A DNA stretch of 32,320 nt from Methanosphaera sp. Its GTDB lineage: Archaea > Methanobacteriota > Methanobacteria > Methanobacteriales > Methanobacteriaceae. Both the position numbers and the translations under genes were made by a program. Within the stretch, counting starts at the first letter, position 1. Each line of letters starts with the position of its first letter. The stretch spans positions 1 to 32,320 of the forward strand of contig JAFRKG010000005.1 of NCBI GenBank assembly GCA_017431845.1, given 5' to 3'. The notes below the pieces were generated by a model, which worked only from the letters and a program-made list of their open reading frames with translations, was not told the DNA's origin and did not search any database. This document shows positions 8,523 to 16,114 of the stretch, one piece after another.

Positions 8523-8528
8523 AAAATC

Positions 8529-9338
8529 TTAACCTACCTTATTACAAAAGTCTTCAATTAATAATGAGTATATGCTAATATCATTATCAACTTTTTCTAT
8601 TTCTTCCTTTTTAAACCATTTTGCCGTTAATATCTCATCACCATCTACCTTAATTTCACCGGATTCATAATCTGCCTTGTATGCGCACATTAATGAATTT
8701 GGAAATGGCCATGGTTGACTTCCCATATACTGTATGTTACATATATTTATTCCTACTTCTTCTTTAACTTCTCTTTGAACTGCTTCTTCTATTGTTTCAC
8801 CCATCTCAACAAATCCTGCTATCAGTGCATAGTTTACTGTTGTATTATAAGTGTGACGTGCCATGAGCAGCTTATCATCTTTATGTATTGCTATGATTAC
8901 TGCTGGTTGAATTATTCCGTGCACGACTTTTCCGCATCTGGGACATTTAAATGCCATGCTGCCCTTTTTAATTTTGTTTTTTGAACCGCATCGTCCACAG
9001 TACCTGTTATCCTTGTACCAGTCATTTATTAGTACTGCTCTTGTTGCAATTTGATAAATTTCCTTGTCGATTAAATATAAATCTCGTAAATCTATGTAAT
9101 CTTCGTTATCTGTTACATTTACGACAAAACATTCTTTTCCCCTGTATTTTCCAATGTATAATTTGAAATTTACATTGAAATTGTTTAAAAAAGAATCTTT
9201 TTCTAGGGGAATCTGATAATTCTCTGATAAGTATATTTTACGTTCTTGATTAATGATGTAATAATATGCATCATCCTCTGTATTGTATTTCTCATTAAAT
9301 TCTATTTCATAATCAGAGTATAAGTATTTATCAATCAT
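8529..9338 (-). CDS. nudC: NudC-type NAD(H) pyrophosphatase, copy 1
   Basis: This Nudix hydrolase is of the NADH pyrophosphatase group, which splits NAD(H) into NMN(H) and AMP and in bacteria also removes NAD caps from RNA. The zinc ribbon has Cys114, 117, 132 and 135. The Nudix box runs from Gly175 through RE (189-190) and EE (193-194). SQPWPFPNS (207-215) is the diagnostic NudC signature. I start at the ATG at 9338, because it aligns exactly with the start of copy 2 (16627-17439); the frame stays open to a TTG at 9383. No clear ribosome binding site precedes either. After the ribbon this copy has VVHGII where the family usually has HYPR or similar. It heads an operon with the DUF4013 gene. 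Confidence 0.9.
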   Translation of the reverse strand: MIDKYLYSDYEIEFNEKYNTEDDAYYYIINQERKIYLSENYQIPLEKDSFLNNFNVNFKLYIGKYRGKECFVVNVTDNEDYIDLRDLYLIDKEIYQIATRAVLINDWYKDNRYCGRCGSKNKIKKGSMAFKCPRCGKVVHGIIQPAVIIAIHKDDKLLMARHTYNTTVNYALIAGFVEMGETIEEAVQREVKEEVGINICNIQYMGSQPWPFPNSLMCAYKADYESGEIKVDGDEILTAKWFKKEEIEKVDNDISIYSLLIEDFCNKVG

Positions 9339-9633
9339 GTTAATATATTTAATATTCTTAATTAATCTAACTTTTCTATACAATATTTCGAAGATTATAA
9401 TGAAGTTATGAAATGGAATAAAATATTTGATACTTCATAGCATCATAATTAATTTTAGTTTAAAAAAAGCTTGTTTTTTAAAGTATCTTGGATAGAACTA
9501 TTATATACTCATTATTTCCATATTAGAGTTATATGATACGTTTATATTAACTAATAAGTTATGTTAAACAGAATTTTCAATGATAATTGATAAATCATCT
9601 GAAAAATTTACAAAATTTTAATGGAGATAGATT
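9339..9633. other. Divergent intergenic region, nudC1 / MFS exporter
   Basis: This AT-rich gap of about 295 bp has no gene. It must hold promoters in both directions. On the plus strand TTTATATTA (9541-9549) is the best TATA candidate for the exporter. On the minus strand a TTATAAT-like stretch near 9394-9401 could serve nudC1. ATGAAGT (9400-9406) and ACTTCAT (9432-9438) form a widely spaced inverted repeat of uncertain meaning. Confidence 0.45.
9541..9549 (+). promoter_or_regulatory. Putative TATA box for the MFS exporter
   Basis: TTTATATTA lies about 90 bp upstream of the ATG. Transcription would begin near 9570 and leave a leader of about 60 nt. GGAG (9622-9625) precedes the ATG at workable spacing. 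Confidence 0.4.
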
Positions 9634-11001
9634 ATGTATTCAACACAAGAGAAATATATTATTGCTGCAGGATCTTTAGCTACAGTTATTGTTGCATTCC
9701 TCTTAAATGCAGCTCCTGTAGCCTTGCCTTCCATTGCCAAATCATTTGCAATGAATAATGTCTTACAAAACTGGGTTGATACTCTTTACTTATTAACAAT
9801 TGCAGTGTTTTCTATTCCATGTGGAAAGATTTGCCAGAAGTATGGTTTGAATAAAATATTAAAATATGGAATTATTATTTTCCTCATAGGTACTGTCGGT
9901 ACTGGTGTTTCATTTAATGCTTATATGTTATTATTGTTTAGAGTAGTTCTCGGTATAGGTTCTGCCGTACTTAATGTTGCTTCAATAGCTTTAATTGTAG
10001 AATCAATGCCTAATGATAAGAAAGGACCTGCCGTGGGTATTGCGGTGGCTGCCGTGTATATTGGAATTGCCTTGTCACCTATTCTTGGTGGAAGTTTAAT
10101 TTTTAATTTTGGTTGGCAGAGCTTGTTCTTTGCTACGATTCCATTTATTTTGTTAAATTATTATCTTATTTACAAAGTTAATGGTGAATGGAAACATGAT
10201 GATATGTACAGATTTGATAGTACTGGTACTGTTCTTTATAGTATTGGGATAATTTTATTTGTCTATGGTTTTACTAGAATATTAGAAATTACCGGACAGT
10301 TGATTACAGTGACTGGTATTGTTTTACTTGTCGGTTTTGCTTTATGGGAGTTAAGGAGTAATAATCCTGTATTTGATATGAAATTGTTTAAGAATGTTCG
10401 TTTCACTGCTGCTAATTTAGCTTGTTTATTCAGTTATTTTGCAACATTCATGATTACTTATGTTTATAATTATCATTTACAGTACATTATGGGTATGAGT
10501 TCACAGACTGCTGGTATGTTTCTTATCATCACGCCGTTTATTATGATTTTCATGTCGTTACTGTCTGGTTGGCTTATCAAGAAATTCAGGGGTGAAATAA
10601 TTACTGGTGTCGGTTTAGCTATATTAGCTATTGCTTTTATGTTGTTATGTACTTTAAATAGTTCCACGCCTCTTGAATTAATTTTGGTTGCTATGTTTTT
10701 ACATGGTGTTGGTTATGGATTGTTCTCATCACCGAATACTGTTCTTATAACTACTAGTGTTCCTGAGGAGGAGGCTTCTAAGGCTTCGGCTTCATTGTCT
10801 GCTATGAGGTTGATTGGTCAGACTGTTAGTTTAGGTATTTTTACTACTGTGTTTGCTATTATTATGGGAAATGTTGTTATTGAACCTCGGTATTATAATT
10901 TGTTGATGGATAGTTCTCATGTTGTAGCGATTCTTGCTGTGGTTTTTGTTGTTATTGGTAGTATTATATCTTTTTATGGTCTTAAGGGAATTAGTGATTA
11001 A
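9634..11001 (+). CDS. MFS multidrug-type exporter (DHA2-like)
   Basis: This is a membrane proton-driven exporter of the major facilitator superfamily. Motif A is GKICQKYGLNKILK (64-77), between the second and third membrane helices. The antiporter motif C region VYIGIALSPILGG (141-153) carries the Gly-Pro and Gly-Gly typical of drug:H+ antiporters, followed by the FGWQSLF loop. At 455 aa, with roughly 14 hydrophobic segments, it fits the DHA2 branch. Substrate cannot be predicted. It is monocistronic by appearance: U-tracts follow the stop. Codons end mostly in T, unlike the next gene on the same strand. Confidence 0.88.
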   Translation: MYSTQEKYIIAAGSLATVIVAFLLNAAPVALPSIAKSFAMNNVLQNWVDTLYLLTIAVFSIPCGKICQKYGLNKILKYGIIIFLIGTVGTGVSFNAYMLLLFRVVLGIGSAVLNVASIALIVESMPNDKKGPAVGIAVAAVYIGIALSPILGGSLIFNFGWQSLFFATIPFILLNYYLIYKVNGEWKHDDMYRFDSTGTVLYSIGIILFVYGFTRILEITGQLITVTGIVLLVGFALWELRSNNPVFDMKLFKNVRFTAANLACLFSYFATFMITYVYNYHLQYIMGMSSQTAGMFLIITPFIMIFMSLLSGWLIKKFRGEIITGVGLAILAIAFMLLCTLNSSTPLELILVAMFLHGVGYGLFSSPNTVLITTSVPEEEASKASASLSAMRLIGQTVSLGIFTTVFAIIMGNVVIEPRYYNLLMDSSHVVAILAVVFVVIGSIISFYGLKGISD

Positions 11002-11009
11002 TTCCATTA

Positions 11010-11048
11010 TTTTTTTCTATTTTTTTATCCAAATTGTTGTTCTTTTTT
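11010..11048 (+). terminator. Triple U-tract after the MFS gene
   Basis: T7 at 11010-11016, T7 at 11020-11026 and T6 at 11043-11048 follow the stop codon within 50 nt. This is the usual archaeal termination signal; no hairpin is needed. Confidence 0.6.
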
Positions 11049-11055
11049 AGTTAAT

Positions 11056-11103
11056 ATTATATACTAATACATCAATAATCATCTATATAGATTAATATAA
11101 ATA
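11056..11103 (+). promoter_or_regulatory. acr3 promoter region with 12-bp palindrome
   Basis: Two TATA candidates are present: ATTATATAC (11056-11064) and AATATAAATA (11094-11103). Between them lies the perfect palindrome ATCTATATAGAT (11081-11092). It sits at the start site expected from the first box, or just upstream of the second. It is a reasonable operator candidate for the downstream ArsR, though AT-rich palindromes can arise by chance here. Confidence 0.35.
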
Positions 11104-11135
11104 TAAATAAATATCTATTAACAAAAAAAAAGGTG

Positions 11136-12182
11136 ATGAAAATAAGCCAAAGCACAAAAATTAGCTTCTTTGACAAATACCTGACAATATGGGTAATAAT
11201 CTGTATGATAATAGGTATACTAATAAGCCAATTCCTGCCAATAATACCAGAATTCCTAAACCAATTCGAATATGCTCAAATATCAATACCCATGGCAATA
11301 CTAATATGGATAATGATCTACCCAATGATGCTGAAAATAGACTTCAAATCAATAAAAAAAGTAAAAGACAACATACGAGGAATACTACTCACATGGTGCG
11401 TAAACTGGTTACTACAACCATTCAGCATGTACCTCATATCATTACTATTCTTCACAATACTATACCAAGGAATAATAACACCAGAACTATCCACACAATA
11501 CCTCATAGGAGCAGTACTACTAGGAACAGCACCATGTACAGCAATGGTATTCGTATGGAGCGAACTAACAAATGGAGACCCAGCATACACACTGGTACAA
11601 GTAGCAACCAATGACATCATCATACTATTTGCATACGTGCCAATAGTAACATACCTGCTCGGAATATCTAATATCAGCATACCCTATGATACACTTATAC
11701 TATCAGTAATACTATTTGTAGTAATACCATTCATAGCAAGTATAATAACAAGAAACTACTTAACAAATAATAAAGGAAAAGAATACCTCGAAGAACAATT
11801 TATACCAAAATTCAAAAACATAACAATAATAGGATTACTATTAACACTCATATTCATATTCTCATTCCAAGGAAACCTAATACTATCCAACCCACAAGAC
11901 ATAATACTCATAGCAATACCATTTACAATACAAATATTCCTAGTATTCACAGTAGGATATCTCTCAGCAAAATTACTGAAAATACCACAAAACATAGCAG
12001 CACCCGGATCAATGGTAGGAGCAAGTAACTTCTTCGAACTAGCAGTAGCAATAGCAATAGCATTATACGGACTAGGAAGCCCAGTAGCACTAGCAACAAC
12101 AGTAGGAGTACTCATAGAAGTACCACTAATGCTAACACTAGTAAAAATTATCAACAATACAAAAGAATGGTATAAGAGATGA
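11136..12182 (+). CDS. acr3: Arsenite efflux transporter, ACR3 family
   Basis: This membrane carrier expels arsenite (possibly antimonite) using the proton gradient. It has about ten hydrophobic segments over 348 aa. The family-defining Cys134 in GTAPCTAMVF and Glu301 in GASNFFELAVA, both needed for arsenite transport in ACR3 proteins, are present. An in-frame GTG at 11133 overlaps the AGGTGAT ribosome binding sequence, so I use the ATG at 11136, although the spacing is unusually short. arsR follows 49 bp downstream, making a compact arsenic module. Codons end overwhelmingly in A or C (ATA, CTA, ACA), in sharp contrast to the neighbouring MFS gene, which hints at a different origin or an inversion. 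Confidence 0.93.
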   Translation: MKISQSTKISFFDKYLTIWVIICMIIGILISQFLPIIPEFLNQFEYAQISIPMAILIWIMIYPMMLKIDFKSIKKVKDNIRGILLTWCVNWLLQPFSMYLISLLFFTILYQGIITPELSTQYLIGAVLLGTAPCTAMVFVWSELTNGDPAYTLVQVATNDIIILFAYVPIVTYLLGISNISIPYDTLILSVILFVVIPFIASIITRNYLTNNKGKEYLEEQFIPKFKNITIIGLLLTLIFIFSFQGNLILSNPQDIILIAIPFTIQIFLVFTVGYLSAKLLKIPQNIAAPGSMVGASNFFELAVAIAIALYGLGSPVALATTVGVLIEVPLMLTLVKIINNTKEWYKR

Positions 12183-12231
12183 AAAATCTCCCAATCATTT
12201 ATTTTTTCTAACAATACAGGAGTTGTTAAAA

Positions 12232-12540
12232 ATGAAAACAGAAAACATAATTTCAATAAGTAAAGCATTAAGTGATAAAAACAGGGTAGAAATAATTAAA
12301 CTGTTATCTGAAAATGAATTATGTGCATGTCACCTCCTTGAACATTTTGAAATAACCCAACCAACATTATCTCACCATATGAAACAATTAAAAGAATCTG
12401 GATTAGTAAACGTAACAAAAAGAGGAACATGGAACCATTACTCAATAAATAAAGAAACAATTGACGAATATACAGATTTCTTACAAAGCACCTGTAAAAA
12501 AAATAATCAAAATGGAATGTGTACTTGTGATAGTAAATAA
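12232..12540 (+). CDS. arsR: ArsR-family arsenic-responsive repressor
   Basis: This is a winged-helix DNA-binding repressor of 102 aa, expected to leave DNA when As(III) binds. The recognition region is ITQPTLSHHMKQLKESG (41-57). The metalloid-binding ELCACHLL (29-36) has Cys31 and Cys33, as in classical ArsR at the start of the DNA-binding helix. Further cysteines are Cys88, Cys97 and Cys99 in the tail. The ATG at 12232 is chosen because AGGAG (12218-12222) lies nine bases upstream; a TTG at 12223 would directly abut that site. It presumably controls the upstream acr3, with which it appears to form one transcript. Confidence 0.92.
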   Translation: MKTENIISISKALSDKNRVEIIKLLSENELCACHLLEHFEITQPTLSHHMKQLKESGLVNVTKRGTWNHYSINKETIDEYTDFLQSTCKKNNQNGMCTCDSK

Positions 12541-12558
12541 TAAGAATATATCTAAAAA

Positions 12559-13065
12559 TTAACGGAGTAGATACGGTGTTTTATTTTTTGTTATTTCCAT
12601 TGCTATCTCTGTTAGTTGTTCGGGTGTTTCTTTCATATCATTTTCTAACCAGCAAATTAAAAAATTATAAATTCCTCCGATGTGATAATACACATCATAT
12701 TGTTCAGTTTTATTTTTCAGTAGTAATTTTTGAAAGTATTCCGGAATTACCTGTTGTATAAGATATGATTGTTTTTGTTGATGAATTATTTTGAGGAATG
12801 ATTCATATTTTTGGAATATGTTAAATAGTATTGTGAAGTATTGTTTTTTTGTATTTTCCTCTTGATTATCATATGTTTCCAAGTATTCATCCATTATCAT
12901 GGAAAGTTTGTATTTAATAATATCTTCTTTTGACTCAAAATTTCTATAATATGTTGACCTGTATATTCCTGCTTTTTCAGAAATCTCTTTTACTGTAATT
13001 GTTTCAAATTTTTTTTCTTGCATTAACTTTGTTAAACTTACTGTTATTTTTTCTTTAGTTTTCAT
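12559..13065 (-). CDS. TetR/AcrR-family transcriptional regulator
   Basis: This is a small TetR-type repressor of 168 aa. The N-terminal helix-turn-helix ITVKEISEKAGIYRSTYYRNF (23-43) is typical; the C-terminal ligand domain has no feature that names a ligand. AGGTG lies seven bases before the ATG. It converges on arsR with an 18-bp gap. A palindrome wrapped around the likely TATA box upstream suggests that it represses itself. The target gene is unknown; the DUF169 gene directly upstream carries a different palindrome, so it is not an obvious target. Confidence 0.85.
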   Translation of the reverse strand: MKTKEKITVSLTKLMQEKKFETITVKEISEKAGIYRSTYYRNFESKEDIIKYKLSMIMDEYLETYDNQEENTKKQYFTILFNIFQKYESFLKIIHQQKQSYLIQQVIPEYFQKLLLKNKTEQYDVYYHIGGIYNFLICWLENDMKETPEQLTEIAMEITKNKTPYLLR

Positions 13066-13114
13066 TAATGTACACCTTTAAATGTATCTGTTGTTTGGTG
13101 TTATTTTCATATTT

Positions 13115-13132
13115 ACTAAGTTTATACTTAGT
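13115..13132 (-). promoter_or_regulatory. tetR promoter: palindrome flanking a TATA box
   Basis: On the minus strand the sequence reads ACTAAG-TATAAA-CTTAGT: perfect 6-bp arms around a TATAAA core. The core lies about 58 bp upstream of the tetR ATG, giving a start site near 13098 and a leader of about 33 nt with its ribosome binding site. A TetR dimer bound here would exclude TBP. Confidence 0.55.
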
Positions 13133-13219
13133 TTATGCTTTATTTACTACATTATATACTATATTAGTGCTTTTGTTTATTAATACTGATTATTTAGAAG
13201 TTTATAGTTCATAGTATTA

Positions 13220-13906
13220 TTATGTTTGTTTAGGATGTTGTGATTGTATGATTAATGCTTCTGTTATTTCTTCCAATTGATTTACTGGTATGGATATTAT
13301 TACTTGGTCTTCTTTTAGTTCTGTTGCCATGTGGGATCCCATGCATCCGAAAGATATTTTAGCTTCATTGGTTTTGTAGGTGTTTACTGTTATATCACCA
13401 CATAATGATTGTGTTCCCCCAACATCACACTCTATTCGTTCACCATTTGCATATGCATGTGCCCGTATTAAGTCAAATATTTGTCGTGGTTTGGCTATTA
13501 TTACGATTAAATCTATGTCTTGTGGTGCATTTTCTAGTGGCATGTATGCTATTGCTTCGACTGGTTTATCCATTTTTGGTATTTTTTTGTAGAATTTTTT
13601 TCCTATTTCTTGTGTTTTAAGTACATTCATTTTATTAAGTGAGATTCCTTCTTTAAATTCATCTTGAAAATTTATTAATCCTAATGTTGCTATTCCAAAT
13701 GGGCATCCTAGTTCTTTTTTTGTTGCGTAAAATGTGTTTCCTTTTCCTGCTGTTATGATTGCTTGACAATGCATGATATTGTCTTCTATTTTATTAAATG
13801 TTTGTGCTTCTTCTTCTTTTTCATATATTTTAATTGCTGTAGGGCTTGTTTCTAAATTTATTTTTTCTTTAATGATTTCTGCATATTTTTTGTAATGATT
13901 TGACAA
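13220..13906 (-). CDS. DUF169 family protein
   Basis: This soluble protein of 228 aa belongs to the DUF169 (COG2043) family, found widely in methanogens and anaerobic bacteria and of unknown function. Five cysteines stand in conserved-looking contexts: Cys47 (HCQAI), Cys68 (LGCPFG), Cys160 (IECDVGG), Cys169 (SLCGD) and Cys188 (FGCMGS). This would suit metal or cofactor binding, but that is inference. The start codon is TTG at 13906; GAGTGAT ends four bases upstream, and no ATG occurs before residue 45. The upstream region holds two related palindromes. The gene lies 154 bp upstream of tetR on the same strand. Confidence 0.85.
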   Translation of the reverse strand: MSNHYKKYAEIIKEKINLETSPTAIKIYEKEEEAQTFNKIEDNIMHCQAIITAGKGNTFYATKKELGCPFGIATLGLINFQDEFKEGISLNKMNVLKTQEIGKKFYKKIPKMDKPVEAIAYMPLENAPQDIDLIVIIAKPRQIFDLIRAHAYANGERIECDVGGTQSLCGDITVNTYKTNEAKISFGCMGSHMATELKEDQVIISIPVNQLEEITEALIIQSQHPKQT

Positions 13907-13936
13907 TTATATCACTCTTTATTAAATTTCAAAAAA

Positions 13937-13950
13937 GCTACATATGTAGC
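13937..13950. promoter_or_regulatory. 14-bp palindrome, promoter-proximal site
   Basis: GCTACATATGTAGC is a perfect palindrome 30 bp upstream of the DUF169 start. It lies between a TATA-like TTAATATAAT (minus strand, about 13951-13960) and the expected transcription start, a classical repressor position. On the minus strand it is followed by T6, so it could also fold into a short hairpin with a U-tract. Confidence 0.55.
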
Positions 13951-13999
13951 ATTATATTAATATTTATGAAAAAGGCAGCATATAAAACTAACTAAAAAA

Positions 14000-14015
14000 T
14001 GCAACATATGTTGCA
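14000..14015. promoter_or_regulatory. 16-bp palindrome, distal site
   Basis: TGCAACATATGTTGCA is a perfect palindrome sharing the form GCWACATATGTWGC with the site at 13937. The centres are 64 bp apart. It lies 26 bp downstream of the SDR stop and is also followed by T6 on the minus strand, so it may additionally act as terminator of the SDR transcript. An imperfect half-site GCAGCATAT sits between the two at 13975. Confidence 0.55.
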
Positions 14016-14041
14016 AAAAAATAATATTTAAAAAAAATAGA

Positions 14042-14866
14042 TTATGGTTTTAATTTACCATAAAAATAGGAAGCAGTAGCACCACCATCAATCAAGAAAT
14101 CAGAACCAGTAATAAACGCTCCCCCCTCATTTAACATTAACTCAGCAACATTAGCAACCTCATCAGCAGTTCCCGGCCTTCCAGATGGACAATTAGCAAA
14201 CATATTCTTATAGAAATCTCCACGAGGACCATTAAATTCATCAATAGCCAATGGTGTAACAATTATGCCCGGACTAATAGAATTAATTCTAGCACCTTTT
14301 TCTCCCCAACGACATGCTTCATACATCACCCTTTTAACATTACACCTTTTAGCTAACTGATATGCATGAAGAGTATCCTCAATATTTTCAGGCTGAAGAA
14401 CATCCAAACTTAACAACTCATCCGTTGGAGTTGTTGCCAACTGTTCATCTATTGCTGCACCCAATTGTTTCATCCTATGACCAGACTGAGAAGAAATTAT
14501 AACACCAGATCCACCTTCTTTTATTACTTTACCTATCTCTTCCAACAGTACAGCAGTACCATACAAATCTACTTTAAGTATAGTTTCTATTGGTGCTTGA
14601 GAAGGAGATACACCTGCTGCATTAATGAAATTACTGATTTGACCATGTTCAAGTGCTTTATTAATTAAATCTCTTATAGACTGTCTACTAGAAATATCAC
14701 ATTCAGTATATTCCACATCAAAACCTGCCTCTGTCATTATCTTAGATATTGATTTGGCATTTTCAATGTTTTTATCACCTATAACTATTTTTTTACCATA
14801 TCCTATTCTTCTTGCAATTGCCATTCCTATCTGGCCTGCTCCGGTTAAAATTATTACATCATTCAT
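14042..14866 (-). CDS. Short-chain dehydrogenase/reductase
   Basis: This is an NAD(P)-dependent oxidoreductase with a Rossmann fold. The nucleotide motif is TGAGQIG (8-14), a variant of the classical TGxxxGxG. NAAG is at 82-85, a catalytic serine in ISSQSG (Ser125 or 126), and Tyr169-x3-Lys173. SPGIIVTPL and the C-terminal GSDFLIDGG are typical. About 30 residues between the serine and the tyrosine form an unusually long insertion (residues 128-165). The substrate is unknown. I start at the fourth codon (ATG 14866), because a weak GATGAT precedes it and nothing precedes the ATG at 14875. Codons end mostly in T. The gene is divergent from the pyridoxal kinase. Confidence 0.85.
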   Translation of the reverse strand: MNDVIILTGAGQIGMAIARRIGYGKKIVIGDKNIENAKSISKIMTEAGFDVEYTECDISSRQSIRDLINKALEHGQISNFINAAGVSPSQAPIETILKVDLYGTAVLLEEIGKVIKEGGSGVIISSQSGHRMKQLGAAIDEQLATTPTDELLSLDVLQPENIEDTLHAYQLAKRCNVKRVMYEACRWGEKGARINSISPGIIVTPLAIDEFNGPRGDFYKNMFANCPSGRPGTADEVANVAELMLNEGGAFITGSDFLIDGGATASYFYGKLKP

Positions 14867-14893
14867 AAATATCATCTTATAAAGTTTAAAGTT

Positions 14894-14910
14894 AATTTAT
14901 AATTATATAA
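14894..14910 (-). promoter_or_regulatory. Putative TATA region for the SDR gene
   Basis: On the minus strand, TTATATAATTATAAATT lies 28-45 bp upstream of the start codon, which would give a short leader of about 15 nt. Confidence 0.35.
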
Positions 14911-14992
14911 TCATTTCAATATAAAATCTTTTATTTCAAAAATTAGAATATGAAACAAGTTTATTGTCTGTGTTTCTAATGAATTGAGAACA

Positions 14993-15002
14993 AATATAAA
15001 TA
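14993..15002 (+). promoter_or_regulatory. Putative TATA box for the pyridoxal kinase gene
   Basis: AATATAAATA is centred about 36 bp upstream of the ATG at 15034, implying a very short leader. GTGAT (15026-15030) could still act as a ribosome binding site. Confidence 0.4.
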
Positions 15003-15033
15003 TTAATTAATTAAAAATAATAATAGTGATAAA

Positions 15034-15882
15034 ATGAGTAAAGGAGTTAAAATTTTAACGATTCAAGATATTTCTTGTTATGGACAATGCTCAATCACCG
15101 TAGCTTTACCAATTATTTCTGCTTTTGGGATAGAAACAGCAGTACTTCCCTCTGCCGTATTATCCACACACACGTCTAGTTTTTCAGGTTACACTTTTAG
15201 GGATTTGACTGAAGATTTACCTGCTATTCAAAAACACTGGGAAAAAGAAGACATATACTTTGATGCTATATACACAGGATTTATCGGTTCAATCAAACAA
15301 TTAGACTATATAAAAAATATTATTGAATCAAGACTTAAACCTGGAGGACAAGTATTTATTGATCCGGCAATGGCTGATTATGGTGAATTTTATAACATAT
15401 TTGACCAAAAGTTTGCAGATAAAATGGGCGAATTTTGTAAACTAGGTGATTTTATTCTACCAAATACTTCAGAAGCATGTTACTTATTACATAAACCTTG
15501 GAAACCCGATTTTACAAAGGCTGAAATGTTAGACATTGCAAGGGAATTATCCTCATTCACAAAAAGATATGTGATACTTAAAGGAGATAATCATAAGAAA
15601 GATAAGATGGGCATGATTATTCTAGACAAAGAGGATGAATCTTTCACTAAATTTGTATACAATGATAAGGTTGAACACATGTCTTTTGGTACGGGGGATG
15701 TTTTTGCATCAACTTTTGTTGGTTCTGTTTTGAATGGAAAATCTCCTGAGGCTGCGGCTAAAATTGCTGGCGAATTCACTAAAAAATGTATTGAGAACAC
15801 CCTGGATGATCCAAAGCATGATTATGGGGTGAAATTTGAGGGTGTAATCCCTGAAATGTATGATTTGCTTAAAAAATATTAA
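15034..15882 (+). CDS. pdxY: Pyridoxal/pyridoxamine kinase (PdxY/PdxK type)
   Basis: This ribokinase-fold enzyme phosphorylates pyridoxal, pyridoxine or pyridoxamine for cofactor B6 salvage. The N-terminal QDISCYGQCS (11-20) and the STHTSSFSGYTF stretch (44-55) match pyridoxal kinases. DPAMADYG and the anion-hole/catalytic GTGD (219-222, Asp222) follow. The 282 aa length is typical. This form resembles the enzyme of Firmicutes and related gut bacteria, so acquisition by transfer is plausible but untested. It stands alone, divergent from the SDR gene and convergent with the Ser/Gly-rich protein gene. A hydroxymethylpyrimidine kinase role is the main alternative. Confidence 0.85.
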   Translation: MSKGVKILTIQDISCYGQCSITVALPIISAFGIETAVLPSAVLSTHTSSFSGYTFRDLTEDLPAIQKHWEKEDIYFDAIYTGFIGSIKQLDYIKNIIESRLKPGGQVFIDPAMADYGEFYNIFDQKFADKMGEFCKLGDFILPNTSEACYLLHKPWKPDFTKAEMLDIARELSSFTKRYVILKGDNHKKDKMGMIILDKEDESFTKFVYNDKVEHMSFGTGDVFASTFVGSVLNGKSPEAAAKIAGEFTKKCIENTLDDPKHDYGVKFEGVIPEMYDLLKKY

Positions 15883-15899
15883 ATTAGATTTATCTCCCC

Positions 15900-15981
15900 T
15901 TTTTATTCTATTTTTAAAGTTTAAATATTTGAGTTATATTTGTCTTGAATATGTAATGATGCATATTTCTTCTATTTTTTT
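15900..15981 (+). terminator. U-tracts after the pyridoxal kinase gene
   Basis: T5 at 15900-15904, T5 at 15911-15915 and T7 at 15975-15981 follow the stop codon. The remaining sequence to 16078 is AT-rich with no gene seen. Confidence 0.4.
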
Positions 15982-16078
15982 CATAATTTTATTTTAGATG
16001 ATTACATTAAGAAATTAAAATAACTTAATAATATGGAAAAAAACTAGATTAATACTAAAATAAAATTAAAATATAATA

Positions 16079-16114
16079 AAAAAAGTTGAATAATAGTTAT
16101 CTTATTAGATAACT
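16079..16114 (-). terminator. Hairpin plus U-tract after the Ser/Gly-rich gene
   Basis: On the minus strand, AGTTATCT (16114-16107) and AGATAACT (16102-16095) form an 8-bp stem with a 4-nt loop that begins on the stop codon. A U7 tract follows about 10 nt later (16085-16079). Confidence 0.5.

Noticed and set aside
9384-9633. Widely spaced inverted repeat ATGAAGT/ACTTCAT as an operator
   Set aside because: The arms are 25 bp apart and AT-rich, which is easily met by chance in this sequence.
11189-11614. Asn/Thr/His-rich open frame overlapping acr3
   Set aside because: It is a frame shadow produced by the A/C-rich codon usage of acr3; acr3 has full family motifs.
12541-13065. TetR regulator as controller of the arsenic genes
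   Set aside because: ArsR with its cysteine motif is the natural regulator of acr3; the TetR gene is convergent and its palindrome differs from that before acr3.
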